Shown: one piece after another, positions 43,720 through 53,256 of the stretch
How the letters are laid out: every line of letters starts with the position of its first letter
Position numbering within the stretch: position 1 is the stretch's first letter
Assembly (NCBI GenBank): GCA_029557915.1
Contig: JAKQHS010000056.1
Coordinates: 48,637-112,636, forward strand
Source of the DNA: Bacteroidota bacterium
Lineage (GTDB): Bacteria > Bacteroidota > Bacteroidia > Chitinophagales > Saprospiraceae
DNA: 64,000 nt
Direction of reading: 5' to 3'
Made by a program: the position numbers and the translations under genes
The notes under the pieces: generated by a model
What the model saw: only the letters and a program-made list of their open reading frames with translations
What the model was told of the DNA's origin: nothing
The model's database searches: none

Positions 43720-45150
43720 TTACTCCTGCAAAGTTAAGGCATGGGCAATACGCAGCAGCTTTTGTTCCTTCCATTGGCCGCCCACAAGCTGGGTGCCGAT
43801 CGGGAGGCCCCGCGCATCCACGCCGGTGGGAAGGGAAATCCCCGGAAGGCCGGCCACATTGGCCAGGACGGTAAAAATATCGGCCAGGTAGACCGAGACC
43901 GGATCATCGATTTTTTCACCTATTTTCCAGGGCAGGGTGGGAGATACCGGCATCACCAGGGCATCGTATTGACGGAACAATTCATCAAGCCGGTTGCGGA
44001 CCAGGCGCCTGACCTTTTGCGCTTTCTGATAATAAGCGTCATAAAAGCCGGCGCTCAATACATAGGTGCCCAGCAGGATCCGGCGTTTGACTTCAGTCCC
44101 GAATCCCCGGGTGCGCGTCCTCTTATAAAGTTGTTCCAGGGTGGTGGCGTCATCCGCACGATATCCGTACCGGATGCCGTCATAACGCGACAGGTTGGAT
44201 GAGGCTTCCGCCGTGGTCATGACATAATAAGCCGGGATCACATAATCCAGCCAGTCCAGTGCCACAGGATCCAGTGCAAATCCCTTGTTTTTCCAGGATT
44301 CCAGGGTCTCATGGTAATTTTTCAGGATCGCGGGATCCATGGCATCCTTGAAATGAAGGAGGTCCAGGTAAGCCAGCCTTGGTTTTTCAGGTACATCCAA
44401 TGCTTGGCTGTATTGTTCAGGGGTCGCCTGGCCCATGCTTGCGTCGTGGCCATCGTACCCGGCGGCGACTTCCAGGAGCAAGGCGGCGTCGTAAACCGAA
44501 CGGGTAAGGAACCCGGCCTGGTCAAAGGAAGAAGCATAGGCGATCAAACCATGCCTGGAAATACGTCCATACCCGGGCTTGAAGCCGACCAGCCCGCAGA
44601 AAGCAGCCGGTTGCCGGACACTGCCCCCGGTATCGGTGCCCAGGGAAGCCCAGCAGGTATCGCTGGCCACACTGGTGGCGCTGGCGCCGGAAGAACCTCC
44701 GGGAATGCGTTCCTTGTCAAAAGGGTTTCTCACCGGGCCATAGCGCGAATTTTCGTTGGATGAGCCCATGGCGAATTCATCGCATTGCACGCGGCCGATA
44801 AGGATGGCATCTTCCGCCAGGGCCCTTTCGATCACAGTGGCATGGAACAGCGCCGTGTACCCTTCAAGTATATTGGATGAAGCAGTCAGGGCATGGCCTT
44901 TATAACTGATGATGTCTTTGTGGGAAAGGATCAGTCCGAACAACTTGCCCAGGGGCTGACCGGTTTTTATTTTTTCATCCAGGGCCGCGGCGGCATGCAG
45001 GGCTTCCTCCTCATAGACTTCGATGTATTGGTTGAGGTCACGGCTGGATTCGATATTCTTTAGATAATGCCGGACCAGGCCGCTGACGGTGACCTGACCT
45101 TCCTTTAACGACCGCTGAAGCTGGCTGAGGTCCCGGTAGGAGGAGGTCAT
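43720..45150 (-). CDS. gatA: Glutamyl/aspartyl-tRNA amidotransferase subunit A
   Basis: 476 residues, amidase-signature family. The catalytic Ser-cisSer-Lys triad is K78 (in S-H-K-D), S153 (in G-G-S-S-G) and S177 (in T-D-T-G-G-S), matching GatA of other bacteria in position. It supplies ammonia from glutamine to convert Glu-tRNA(Gln) or Asp-tRNA(Asn). gatB and gatC are not in the window, as is usual for dispersed gat genes. The start codon overlaps the hisS stop (ATGA), so the two are translationally coupled. Confidence 0.93.
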   Translation of the reverse strand: MTSSYRDLSQLQRSLKEGQVTVSGLVRHYLKNIESSRDLNQYIEVYEEEALHAAAALDEKIKTGQPLGKLFGLILSHKDIISYKGHALTASSNILEGYTALFHATVIERALAEDAILIGRVQCDEFAMGSSNENSRYGPVRNPFDKERIPGGSSGASATSVASDTCWASLGTDTGGSVRQPAAFCGLVGFKPGYGRISRHGLIAYASSFDQAGFLTRSVYDAALLLEVAAGYDGHDASMGQATPEQYSQALDVPEKPRLAYLDLLHFKDAMDPAILKNYHETLESWKNKGFALDPVALDWLDYVIPAYYVMTTAEASSNLSRYDGIRYGYRADDATTLEQLYKRTRTRGFGTEVKRRILLGTYVLSAGFYDAYYQKAQKVRRLVRNRLDELFRQYDALVMPVSPTLPWKIGEKIDDPVSVYLADIFTVLANVAGLPGISLPTGVDARGLPIGTQLVGGQWKEQKLLRIAHALTLQE

Positions 45151-46499
45151 ATTGGGGTTTTTATTTTTTTGATCAGTTCCCCGACTTCCAGTTTTTCCTG
45201 GTTCCCGCTGACCATGTCTTTCAGGGAGAGCCTGCCGGTATTTCTTTCTTCTTCGCCGATGATGACTACAAAAGGAATTTTGAGGTCATTGGCATATTTC
45301 ATGGATTTATTCATTTTCACAAGTTCGGGGTACTGGTCGGCGGCAATCTCCGAACTCCGAAGCGTTTGAGTGATGCGGATCCCGTATTCCATGGATTCGG
45401 GGTCCAGGGCAACGATCAGGGCCTGGAGGCTGCCCCCTATATTTTTAGGGAAAAGGTCCATGGATTCCATCACATCGAAGATCCTCTCAGCGCCAAAGGA
45501 GATACCCACGCCGGGTACATCGGGCAATCCGAATGAACCGGTAAGGTTGTCATACCTGCCGCCGCCGCCCAGGCTGCCCATTTTGGCATTCTTGGCCACT
45601 ACTTCGACGATAAAGCCGGTATAATAACTCAATCCCCTGGCCAGGGCCGGGTCAAACCGGATTTCCTGCTGGAGGGTATATCCTTTGAGCATGTTAAAAA
45701 TCGCCTTCAGGTCGTCAATGCCTTTTTTACCGGAAGCCGTTCCGGACAAGGAAGGGATTAAGGATTCCAGCGTGGTCGATTGGATCAGTTGCAGCACCCG
45801 GGTGGCTGCTTCCGGACCAATGCCCCTTTTTACCATCTCTTCGTGCACGGCGGCCTCCCCGATCTTGTCCAGTTTGTCGATGCATACGGTCATGTCCGTA
45901 AAATGCCCGGCAATGCCGGAAGCTTCAGCGATCCCAGCGAGGATGGCCCGGTGATTGACATGGATGGCGACTTCGATGCCCAGGCGACTGAAAGCCTGGG
46001 AATAAATGGACAAGAGGTCGGCCTCATACAGGAGCGATTTGGACCCCACCACATCACAATCGCATTGATAAAACTCCTGGTACCTGCCTTTCTGCGGCCG
46101 GTCGGCCCTCCAGACCGGCTGGATCTGGTATCGTTTAAAAGGGAAAGAGATTTTGTCCCGGTTCATGACCACAAATCGCGCAAAGGGCACGGTCAGGTCA
46201 TAACGTAAACCCCTTTTGGCAATGCTGCCGGCCAGCTTGAAGGAATCCTTTTGTTCAAGCGCTGCGACATCCGCTTCCTCCAAAAAATTGCCGCTGTTGA
46301 GGATCTTAAACAACAACCGGTCCCCTTCTTCCCCGTATTTGCCGGTCAGGGTTTGCATCAGTTCCAGGGAGGGAGTTTCTATGGGCACAAAGCCGTGGCG
46401 GAGAAAAACTTCTTCGAGGATCCCAAAAAGGTATTTTCTCTTCATAACCTCCGAGGGTAAAAAATCACGGGTGCCTTTTGGAAGGGAGGGTTTGGTCAT
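45147..46499 (-). CDS. hisS: Histidine--tRNA ligase
   Basis: 450 residues, class II synthetase. N-terminal G-T-R-D-F-L-P; motif 2 region Y-Q-I-Q-P-V-W-R-A-D near 145-155; the histidine-specific L-S-Y-Y-T-G-F and G-G-G-G-R-Y-D blocks near 288-312; C-terminal anticodon-binding domain (about 355-450). It attaches histidine to tRNA(His). A TATATTTG -7 element lies 137 bases upstream, leaving a long leader in which I see no attenuator or T-box. Confidence 0.95.
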   Translation of the reverse strand: MTKPSLPKGTRDFLPSEVMKRKYLFGILEEVFLRHGFVPIETPSLELMQTLTGKYGEEGDRLLFKILNSGNFLEEADVAALEQKDSFKLAGSIAKRGLRYDLTVPFARFVVMNRDKISFPFKRYQIQPVWRADRPQKGRYQEFYQCDCDVVGSKSLLYEADLLSIYSQAFSRLGIEVAIHVNHRAILAGIAEASGIAGHFTDMTVCIDKLDKIGEAAVHEEMVKRGIGPEAATRVLQLIQSTTLESLIPSLSGTASGKKGIDDLKAIFNMLKGYTLQQEIRFDPALARGLSYYTGFIVEVVAKNAKMGSLGGGGRYDNLTGSFGLPDVPGVGISFGAERIFDVMESMDLFPKNIGGSLQALIVALDPESMEYGIRITQTLRSSEIAADQYPELVKMNKSMKYANDLKIPFVVIIGEEERNTGRLSLKDMVSGNQEKLEVGELIKKIKTPI

Positions 46500-46636
46500 T
46501 GGCCTGGATTGAGCAATAATTCAAAATGTCTGAGGATGTCAAAATATCAATAAATGAATGAGTTTTTCATCTCTATGGATATGTTGCTGGTAAATACGTA
46601 GGATTTTGACATAGTTTATATTTAAACATCCAAATA

Positions 46637-46644
46637 CAAATATA
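46637..46644 (-). promoter_or_regulatory. Putative -7 element of the hisS-gatA-nudix operon
   Basis: Minus strand TATATTTG, exact consensus, 137 bases before the hisS ATG in an AT-rich stretch. Confidence 0.35.
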
Positions 46645-46713
46645 TTTAGAAAATACTTGCGGCCTGATTGCCCCGTGCATTGGAATCAGTTTGAAATAGC
46701 TCCAGAACCGGCT

Positions 46714-47757
46714 TCAGATCGCGCTGAACTGCCTCAAAAAACGGACATCGTTTTCAAACAGCATACGGATATCCGGTACATTGTATTTGAGCAGTACCTG
46801 TCTTTCGATACCCATACCAAAAGCAAAGCCGGAGTATTTATCGGGATCGATGCCGCAGTTGACCAGGACGGCGGGGTCCACCATGCCGCAGCCGAGGATC
46901 TCCAGCCAACCGGTGCCTTTGGTGATCCGGTGGGCCGTTTCATCCGCGAGCCCGTAATAGACATCCATTTCGGCGCTGGGTTCGGTGAATGGAAAAAAGG
47001 ATGGCCTCAGCCTGATCTTTACCTCCGGGCCATATTGTTCCCGGGCATAATAAAGCAGGGTTTGTTTCATATCGGCGAAGGAAACTCCTTCATCTATGTA
47101 AAGGCCCTCGACCTGGTGAAACTGGCAATGCGACCTGGCGGATACCGTTTCATTGCGGTAAACCCGCCCCGGCGCAATGATGCGTATGGGCGGCTTTTCG
47201 CGGGTCATGACCCGGGCCTGCACCGGCGAGGTATGGGTCCGCAACAGGTATTGGATGGAATCTTTGATATAAAAGGTATCCTGCATATCGCGGGCCGGGT
47301 GGTCATCGGGCGTATTGAGAGCGGTAAAATTGTGCCAGTCGTCCTCGATCTCGCGGTCTTCGGCAATGGTAAACCCGATCCTTTTGAAAATATCGATGAC
47401 CTGGTTCATCACCAGCGAGACCGGATGCCTCGAGCCCAGGGGGAGGGGATAACCCGGGGCGCTCAGGTCGATCTCCGCTTTTGAGGCTTTGCCCGCGGAA
47501 GAATAGGTTTGTTGGTATTGCTGGAAGAGGGATTCCGTTTTTTGTTTGATCTGATTGAGGAGCTTGCCCGCTTCCTTGCGGTTTTCAACAGGTATTTCCT
47601 TTAAATAACCCGAAAGGTCTTTCAGGATGCCCTTCGTGCCGAGGTATTTGATCCTGAATTGTTCCAGGCTTGCCGGAGAATCGACCACCTCCTGTTCCAT
47701 GCCCTTTTGAGCCTCCAAAAACCGGTCCCGGATGCTGGTCCAGTCTGTATTTGTCAT
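46714..47757 (-). CDS. pheS: Phenylalanine--tRNA ligase alpha subunit
   Basis: 347 residues. N-terminal coiled-coil arm (about 1-90) and class II catalytic core: H-P-V-S-L near 113, motif 2 with H-C-Q-F-H-Q-V-E-G near 205-213, and motif 3 G-M-G-I-E-R near 318. Partner pheT is not in the window, so the subunits are unlinked here. A TACTTTTA element sits four bases before the ATG, suggesting a leaderless transcript. Confidence 0.95.
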   Translation of the reverse strand: MTNTDWTSIRDRFLEAQKGMEQEVVDSPASLEQFRIKYLGTKGILKDLSGYLKEIPVENRKEAGKLLNQIKQKTESLFQQYQQTYSSAGKASKAEIDLSAPGYPLPLGSRHPVSLVMNQVIDIFKRIGFTIAEDREIEDDWHNFTALNTPDDHPARDMQDTFYIKDSIQYLLRTHTSPVQARVMTREKPPIRIIAPGRVYRNETVSARSHCQFHQVEGLYIDEGVSFADMKQTLLYYAREQYGPEVKIRLRPSFFPFTEPSAEMDVYYGLADETAHRITKGTGWLEILGCGMVDPAVLVNCGIDPDKYSGFAFGMGIERQVLLKYNVPDIRMLFENDVRFLRQFSAI

Positions 47758-47761
47758 GGGG

Positions 47762-47769
47762 TAAAAGTA
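47762..47769 (-). promoter_or_regulatory. Putative -7 element of pheS, nearly leaderless
   Basis: Minus strand TACTTTTA (one mismatch to TAnnTTTG), four bases before ATG 47757. Confidence 0.35.
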
Positions 47770-47820
47770 AGGAGAAAGGGAGAAAGGGAGAAAGGGAGAA
47801 AAGGAGGAAAGGAAAAAGGA
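47770..47820. repeat. Octamer purine repeat (gagaaagg)n
   Basis: Several copies of gagaaagg, becoming irregular, directly upstream of the pheS promoter element. It is one of the window's short tandem repeats in intergenic DNA. Confidence 0.75.
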
Positions 47821-47861
47821 GGAAGGGAATTCTTAATTATTAATCCTTAATTCTTTAATCA

Positions 47862-49949
47862 TCAATACGCTCCGTGATATCTCCTCAAAAACCATTCGGC
47901 GCTGAGCAGGAGGGCGAGGAGGGCAAATATCCAGCGGAAATTGATGATGGGATAGGTGCGCTGGCTGCTGTATTGAACCGGTTTGATGGCATTTTGTTGG
48001 GACAACTCCTTTTCGAGGCTGGCGACTTGTTCCGGGAAAAGGGCCTTGCCGTCCTGTTGGGCGGCCAGAAGGCGCAGCAGGTTGTGATCGGCGGTGCTTT
48101 GATAGGTTTCAAGCTGGATTTTCTGAACAATAAAACTGCCCTTGACTTCCTGCCGGCCTCCGCGCGTATTGGTATAAGCGGTATAGGTATAGCTGCCCGG
48201 AGCGAAGAGCCCCGCGTCCAGGGTATAGGCCCGGTCCGTCTTGCTGAAGGTAAACTGGTATTCTTTCCGGTCCGGAGAAAGAATGGTCATGAAAACCTCA
48301 TCGGCATTGACCGGTTCATAGGAATCGTTGAAAATCTGGGCGTCAAAGATCACTCGCTGGTTTTCGAGATAAACTTTTTGTGGGGAAACGACCCTGAACT
48401 TCCTTTTGTCCTCTTTGATGCCGATGTACTGGACCACTTTCCTGAACAGGTCGTCCAGGATATCAAAATTCTTGTTTTCAAGGAAGTTGAAATAACGCCA
48501 TTTCCAGATGCCTTCGGCGGCGAAGATCCCGGTACGGATGCCCTGGTCTTCGCCTATCATCAGCAGCGGGTAGCTGGTGATGATATTGCCTATCTTTTGA
48601 TTCATCAGGATATGGGCGCCCGCCGAGGCGCTGTATTCTCCAAACGGTGCGGACACCGGAGGAAAGTTGCGGAAAAATTCTTTCCATGCCGGATCAAGGG
48701 TAAAAAGGCTGAAGGACTCGCGGACTTCGGCGCTCACTTCATTGGTATTTCTTCCGTCACCGGCGATGCGCAATAAGGTCTGGCTGGCATTGAAACGCAC
48801 CGGATCAGCCTGGCTGCCCAGTATGAATATCCTGGGTTTCTGGCTGGCATTCAGGTCGCGGATTACGGGGGCCAGGTCAAAGGTCCTGGATGGGAGCTGA
48901 TGAAATATGACCATGGAATAGTCCGCCCATTTACCGGTAAAATTCCCTGCCTGCACGGTTTCGGTGATGTAATTTTTATTGCCTTCGAGGATCTTTTTGA
49001 TGACTGCCAGGTCGGGATGGGGGCTTGCGGCTAGGATGAGGATCTTTTGCCTCGCATCGAGGATGTCCACAAACAGGTCCCGGGCATTGTTTTCCACGGC
49101 ATATTCATTATTCAGTACCGAAGCCCGGATGACAAAATGGGCAGTTCCTGCCTTAGCAGCATCCAGGATAAACCGGTGGGTATGGTGCCAGTCGCCGGAA
49201 GGGATGTTGATGAGTTCCGTTTGAAGGAGGACTTCCTGACCGTTTTCCACCCTGAAGATCCGGAGGTTGGTCCTTTCCCCGTTGCATTGTAAAGCTTTGA
49301 GCTCGACCTGCACTTCAAACCGGTCACCGAGGTACACGATGTTGTTGTGCAAAACCCGCTGGATGGACAGGTCCCGCTTGAGGGTCGAATCTCCCATAAG
49401 TATGGTATAGACGGGCACTGCGAGAGAAGGATGGGAGTACAGCGGATTACCCCCCTGGTTGTAGTTGCCGTCCGTAGCCAGGATAATGGCCCCGAGGTTT
49501 TGGCCTGCCGTCTGGTTTTCAATATAATCCAGGGCGGAACCGATATCCGTAGCCCTTTCTGAAAAATCCACCGGACCGTTTTCAACGACTTTTTCTCCGA
49601 AGGTGAAAGAAAGGACCTCGAACCGCGAAGCAAGGGATTCTTCGAGTGCGGTTTTTTCTGCGAGATACCGGTTTTGTTTTTCTTTGGACCAGTTGCTGGC
49701 GATGGATTGTGAATTGTCCTGGGCAAAGACGATCACCGGTTTTTTGATTTCAGTGACCACGGATTTGAACAAAGGGGCCAGGATCAGATACAACAACATG
49801 CCTGTGGCAAGGCCCCGCATCAGGTACATCAATATTTTCCAGGCCGGATGGATGGAAGAAAAGGTCTTATCCCGGAAATAGAGAATCAGCCAGAACAGGA
49901 AACCGGTGCCGAAACATAAAATCCAGATTAAGGCCGGGGATTCACTCAT
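47862..49949 (-). CDS. VWA-like membrane protein (BatA-type architecture)
   Basis: 695 residues from ATG 49949; a TTG 15 bases upstream is less likely. Two N-terminal transmembrane helices (about 5-25 and 38-62) precede a von Willebrand A-like domain with a MIDAS D-x-S-x-S at D78, S80 and S82. Then follow a long beta-rich middle with a glutamine-amidotransferase-like fold region (about 270-420), an Ig-like segment, and a C-terminal helix anchoring the protein (about 670-685). Such proteins are common and uncharacterised in Bacteroidota, possibly tied to gliding, aerotolerance (Bat) or secretion. It is convergent-free, alone on its transcript. Confidence 0.75.
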   Translation of the reverse strand: MSESPALIWILCFGTGFLFWLILYFRDKTFSSIHPAWKILMYLMRGLATGMLLYLILAPLFKSVVTEIKKPVIVFAQDNSQSIASNWSKEKQNRYLAEKTALEESLASRFEVLSFTFGEKVVENGPVDFSERATDIGSALDYIENQTAGQNLGAIILATDGNYNQGGNPLYSHPSLAVPVYTILMGDSTLKRDLSIQRVLHNNIVYLGDRFEVQVELKALQCNGERTNLRIFRVENGQEVLLQTELINIPSGDWHHTHRFILDAAKAGTAHFVIRASVLNNEYAVENNARDLFVDILDARQKILILAASPHPDLAVIKKILEGNKNYITETVQAGNFTGKWADYSMVIFHQLPSRTFDLAPVIRDLNASQKPRIFILGSQADPVRFNASQTLLRIAGDGRNTNEVSAEVRESFSLFTLDPAWKEFFRNFPPVSAPFGEYSASAGAHILMNQKIGNIITSYPLLMIGEDQGIRTGIFAAEGIWKWRYFNFLENKNFDILDDLFRKVVQYIGIKEDKRKFRVVSPQKVYLENQRVIFDAQIFNDSYEPVNADEVFMTILSPDRKEYQFTFSKTDRAYTLDAGLFAPGSYTYTAYTNTRGGRQEVKGSFIVQKIQLETYQSTADHNLLRLLAAQQDGKALFPEQVASLEKELSQQNAIKPVQYSSQRTYPIINFRWIFALLALLLSAEWFLRRYHGAY

Positions 49950-50067
49950 TGGAACTGAAAACAAAATATGGCTTGGGTCGGAATCAATTGTTGCAAAGAT
50001 GTAGAAATATCCATGATATTTGTTTGGTCCACTTCCGAATTTGAATTAAAAACGTTTTAAAAAAACT

Positions 50068-51345
50068 ATGAAGAAATCCAGTTTTCTTGTTTTAGTTATG
50101 GTCCTGTTAAATTCCCTGGTTTTGCAGGCTTCAATGATCCTGATCCCCATGGACCCGAATCAAAAAAATCACCTGAAAGCTTACGGGGTGACCTATTGGG
50201 TATTGCAGCAAAACAGCGAAGCCTACTGGCTCCTCAACTATTTGGGCGGGAGCTTTGCCTTTGAATACCGGCCCGAATTTGAAAAGGAATGCAAGACCCG
50301 GGGCATTACTTACCAGGTGATCCCCAATGCCGCTTTTAATCAGATCCTGACTGAAATTTCAAACCCCGAAGTCAACCAGGATGCCATAAAACTGGAAGTG
50401 GCCCCCAAGGTGGCGGTATATACTCCGGAATACGATCATGAAGGCAACCGCATCCAGCCCTGGGACGATGCCGTGATGCTCGCCCTGACCTATGCCGAAA
50501 TCCCCTACGATAAAATTTATGATGAAGCGGTGCTGAGCGATAAACTGGCAAAATACGACTGGCTTCACCTCCACCATGAAGACTTTACCGGTCAGTATGG
50601 CCGGTTTTATTCCGGCAACCATACCGCACCCTGGTACCGCCAGCATGTCCGGGAGTCCGAAGAAATGGCTAAAAAACTCGGGTTTAAAAAGGTGTCCCAG
50701 CTAAAACTCGCAGTGGTAAAAAGGATCCATGATTACCTGCTTGGCGGCGGTTTTTTGTTTGCCATGTGCAGCGCGACCGACACTTACGATATTGCGATGG
50801 CAGCCGATGGGGTGGATATTTGTGCGGAGGTTTTTGACGGCGACCCCATGGACGGCGATTGCCAGGAAAGGCTCGACTTCAGTAAAACCCTGGCTTTCCG
50901 GAATTTCCGGATCATGAAGAATCCTTTTGACAACGAGTTCAGTTCCATCGACAACAATGGCCGGAAAGTAAATCCGCAAAACGATTATTTCACCCTTTTT
51001 GATTTCAGCGCGAAATGGGACCCGGTGCCGACTATGCTCACCCAAAACCATACCCGTACCGTAAAAGGATTCATGGGTCAGACCACCGCCTTTGTAAAGG
51101 ATTATATCCGCCCGGATGTACTGATCCTGGGAGAAAACAAATCCATGAACGAGGTGCGGTACATTCACGGCACCCGTGGCCAGGGAACCTGGTCGTTTTA
51201 TGGGGGCCACGACCCGGAGGATTACCGTCATTTTATCAACGACCCGGATACCGACCTCAACCTTCACCCGAACAGCCCGGGTTACCGGCTGATCCTGAAT
51301 AATATCCTCTTCCCGGCCGCAAAAAAGAAGGAAAGGAAAACCTAA
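50068..51345 (+). CDS. Secreted 'asparagine synthetase B-like' protein, function unknown
   Basis: 425 residues with a signal peptide (cleavage near Leu-Gln-Ala, residue 21). Bacteroidota databases call this family 'asparagine synthetase B', but it lacks the N-terminal nucleophilic cysteine glutaminase and the ATP-pyrophosphatase P-loop of AsnB, and it is exported. The middle (about 110-270) looks like a class I glutamine-amidotransferase/ThuA-like fold, with H-L-H-H-E-D near 170 and G-G-F-L-F-A-M-C-S near 228-236, where C235 occupies a nucleophile-elbow position. It starts the plus-strand series leading to KAS III and bshB1. Confidence 0.75.
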   Translation: MKKSSFLVLVMVLLNSLVLQASMILIPMDPNQKNHLKAYGVTYWVLQQNSEAYWLLNYLGGSFAFEYRPEFEKECKTRGITYQVIPNAAFNQILTEISNPEVNQDAIKLEVAPKVAVYTPEYDHEGNRIQPWDDAVMLALTYAEIPYDKIYDEAVLSDKLAKYDWLHLHHEDFTGQYGRFYSGNHTAPWYRQHVRESEEMAKKLGFKKVSQLKLAVVKRIHDYLLGGGFLFAMCSATDTYDIAMAADGVDICAEVFDGDPMDGDCQERLDFSKTLAFRNFRIMKNPFDNEFSSIDNNGRKVNPQNDYFTLFDFSAKWDPVPTMLTQNHTRTVKGFMGQTTAFVKDYIRPDVLILGENKSMNEVRYIHGTRGQGTWSFYGGHDPEDYRHFINDPDTDLNLHPNSPGYRLILNNILFPAAKKKERKT

Positions 51346-51417
51346 GGGGAAGGCGGACTGTTCTAAGGATAAACTCCTCGAAATTCTTTTTACCTTTTCA
51401 GCCTAAATCAAAGGATT

Positions 51418-52467
51418 ATGTTACGCAGCAAAGTGGCAGGGATCGGCATTTACCTCCCGGAAAAGGTGGTGACCAATCACGACCTGGAACGGGTGATGGA
51501 TACTTCTGATGAATGGATCCAGGAGAGGACGGGGATCCGGGAACGCCGCTATGCGAAAAAACACGAAGAATCCACCTCCACGATGGGAGCCATTGCAGCC
51601 CGGCGCGCCATGGACGATGCAGGCCTTGAGCCGGCCGATATTGATTTTGTGATCTTCGCGACCCTCAGCCCGGATTATTTTTTCCCGGGATGCGGAGTGC
51701 TGCTTCAGCGAGCGCTGAAACTGGGGGACGTGGGTGCGCTGGATGTCCGGAACCAATGCAGCGGATTTATTTATGGCCTTTCCGTGGCTGATCAGTTTAT
51801 CCGGTCAGGCATGTATAAAAACATTCTGCTGGTGGGTGCCGAATTCCATTCCGCCGGGCTCGATTTTACCACCCGCGGCAGGAACGTAACTGTCATTTTT
51901 GGGGACGGGGCCGGGGCCCTGGTGCTTCAACCCGCCGGTGACCAGGACAGCATGATCCTTTCCACCCACCTGCACAGCAACGGCGCACAGGCAGAGGCCC
52001 TGGCTTATATTAATCCCGGTTGCCACGGGGGAGTGCATCTTGGGACGGAACGGTTTGGGTATCCCAACCAGGAATTTGGTGGAGCCTTCCTGACCCAGAA
52101 AATGATAGAGAATGAAGATTATTACCCCAACATGGACGGTCAGGCCGTTTTTAAATCGGCCGTGGTCAAATTTCCCGAGGTCATCCTGGAAGCCCTGGAC
52201 GCCAACGGTTTCCAGGTTTCCGACCTGGATATGCTCATCCCGCACCAGGCCAATCTGCGCATCAGTCAGTTTATCCAGAAAAAACTGGGGCTGCGGGATG
52301 ACCAGGTTTATAACAATATCATGAGGTATGGCAATACGACCGCAGCGTCCATCCCGATTGCTCTTTATGAAGCCGTCCAGGAAGGGAAGGTGAAAAAATC
52401 CAACCTGGTCTGCCTCGCCTCCTTCGGCAGTGGATTCACCTGGGGTTCCGCGCTTATAAAATGGTAA
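51418..52467 (+). CDS. 3-oxoacyl-[ACP] synthase III (FabH-like)
   Basis: 349 residues, thiolase fold. The Cys-His-Asn triad is complete: C114 (in N-Q-C-S-G), H276 (in P-H-Q-A-N) and N306 (in Y-G-N-T-T). It condenses an acyl-CoA with malonyl-ACP. An insertion around 185-245 makes it about 25-30 residues longer than E. coli FabH, so a specialised acyl substrate is possible. It lies one base upstream of bshB1. A TACCTTTT near-match to the -7 element is at 51391-51398. Confidence 0.9.
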   Translation: MLRSKVAGIGIYLPEKVVTNHDLERVMDTSDEWIQERTGIRERRYAKKHEESTSTMGAIAARRAMDDAGLEPADIDFVIFATLSPDYFFPGCGVLLQRALKLGDVGALDVRNQCSGFIYGLSVADQFIRSGMYKNILLVGAEFHSAGLDFTTRGRNVTVIFGDGAGALVLQPAGDQDSMILSTHLHSNGAQAEALAYINPGCHGGVHLGTERFGYPNQEFGGAFLTQKMIENEDYYPNMDGQAVFKSAVVKFPEVILEALDANGFQVSDLDMLIPHQANLRISQFIQKKLGLRDDQVYNNIMRYGNTTAASIPIALYEAVQEGKVKKSNLVCLASFGSGFTWGSALIKW

Positions 52468-52468
52468 T

Positions 52469-53182
52469 ATGGTAGATATATTGGCAATCGGGGTGCATCC
52501 CGATGACATCGAGTTGTCCTGCAGCGGTTATCTTCTCAAAGAAATACATGCCGGCCGCAAAGTGGCCCTGCTCGACCTGACCCAGGGCGAATTGGGCACC
52601 CGTGGAAACGTTCAGATCCGCAAAAAAGAAGCCCTGGAAGCGGCAAAAAAAATGGGAGCCCTCTCCAGAGAGTTCCTCAACCTCGGGGATGGCTTTTTTG
52701 ACAACAATAAAAAAGCCATCGAGCCCCTGATCGTGAAGATCCGGAAATGGAGGCCTTCCATCATCCTGGCCAATGCCCTGGAAGACCGCCACCCCGACCA
52801 CGGGCGGGCCGCCGAATTGGTTGGACGGGCCGCTTACCTATCGGGATTGCGCAAAATAGAAACCCGGCTCAACGGAAAAAAACAACAGGTATGGAGGCCC
52901 CAGGCCGTGTACCATTATATCCAGGATTACCCGCTGAAGCCCGACCTCGTCGTCGATATCACCGGTTTCCTGGACCAGAAAATGGAGTTGATCCAGACCT
53001 TTAAATCCCAGTTCTACGATCCCGCCTCCCTGGAACCGGACACGCCCATTTCCTCTGCAGATTTCCTCGATTTTCAGGTAGCCCGGGCCAGGGTCTACGG
53101 CAAATACATCTCGGTCAAATATGCGGAAGGATTTATGGTGGCCCGCCCGGTTGGGGTGTCGAGCCTGCTTCCCCTGGTATAA
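52469..53182 (+). CDS. bshB1: Bacillithiol biosynthesis deacetylase BshB1
   Basis: 237 residues, LmbE/PIG-L zinc deacetylase. Zinc and catalytic motif H10-P-D-D at 10-13, L-T-Q-G-E-L-G-T-R-G near 36-45, and the second zinc site D-R-H-P-D-H-G near 106-112. It removes the acetyl group from GlcNAc-malate in the synthesis of bacillithiol, the low-molecular-weight thiol of Firmicutes and many Bacteroidota. bshA and bshC are not in the window. Only one base separates it from the KAS III gene. Confidence 0.92.
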   Translation: MVDILAIGVHPDDIELSCSGYLLKEIHAGRKVALLDLTQGELGTRGNVQIRKKEALEAAKKMGALSREFLNLGDGFFDNNKKAIEPLIVKIRKWRPSIILANALEDRHPDHGRAAELVGRAAYLSGLRKIETRLNGKKQQVWRPQAVYHYIQDYPLKPDLVVDITGFLDQKMELIQTFKSQFYDPASLEPDTPISSADFLDFQVARARVYGKYISVKYAEGFMVARPVGVSSLLPLV

Positions 53183-53256
53183 TTTATAAAAAGTTTAACC
53201 CCCGCATGCAACCAAAAAGGGGGTCTGGTACCATTTAAGAGGAAAGACCTGAATAT

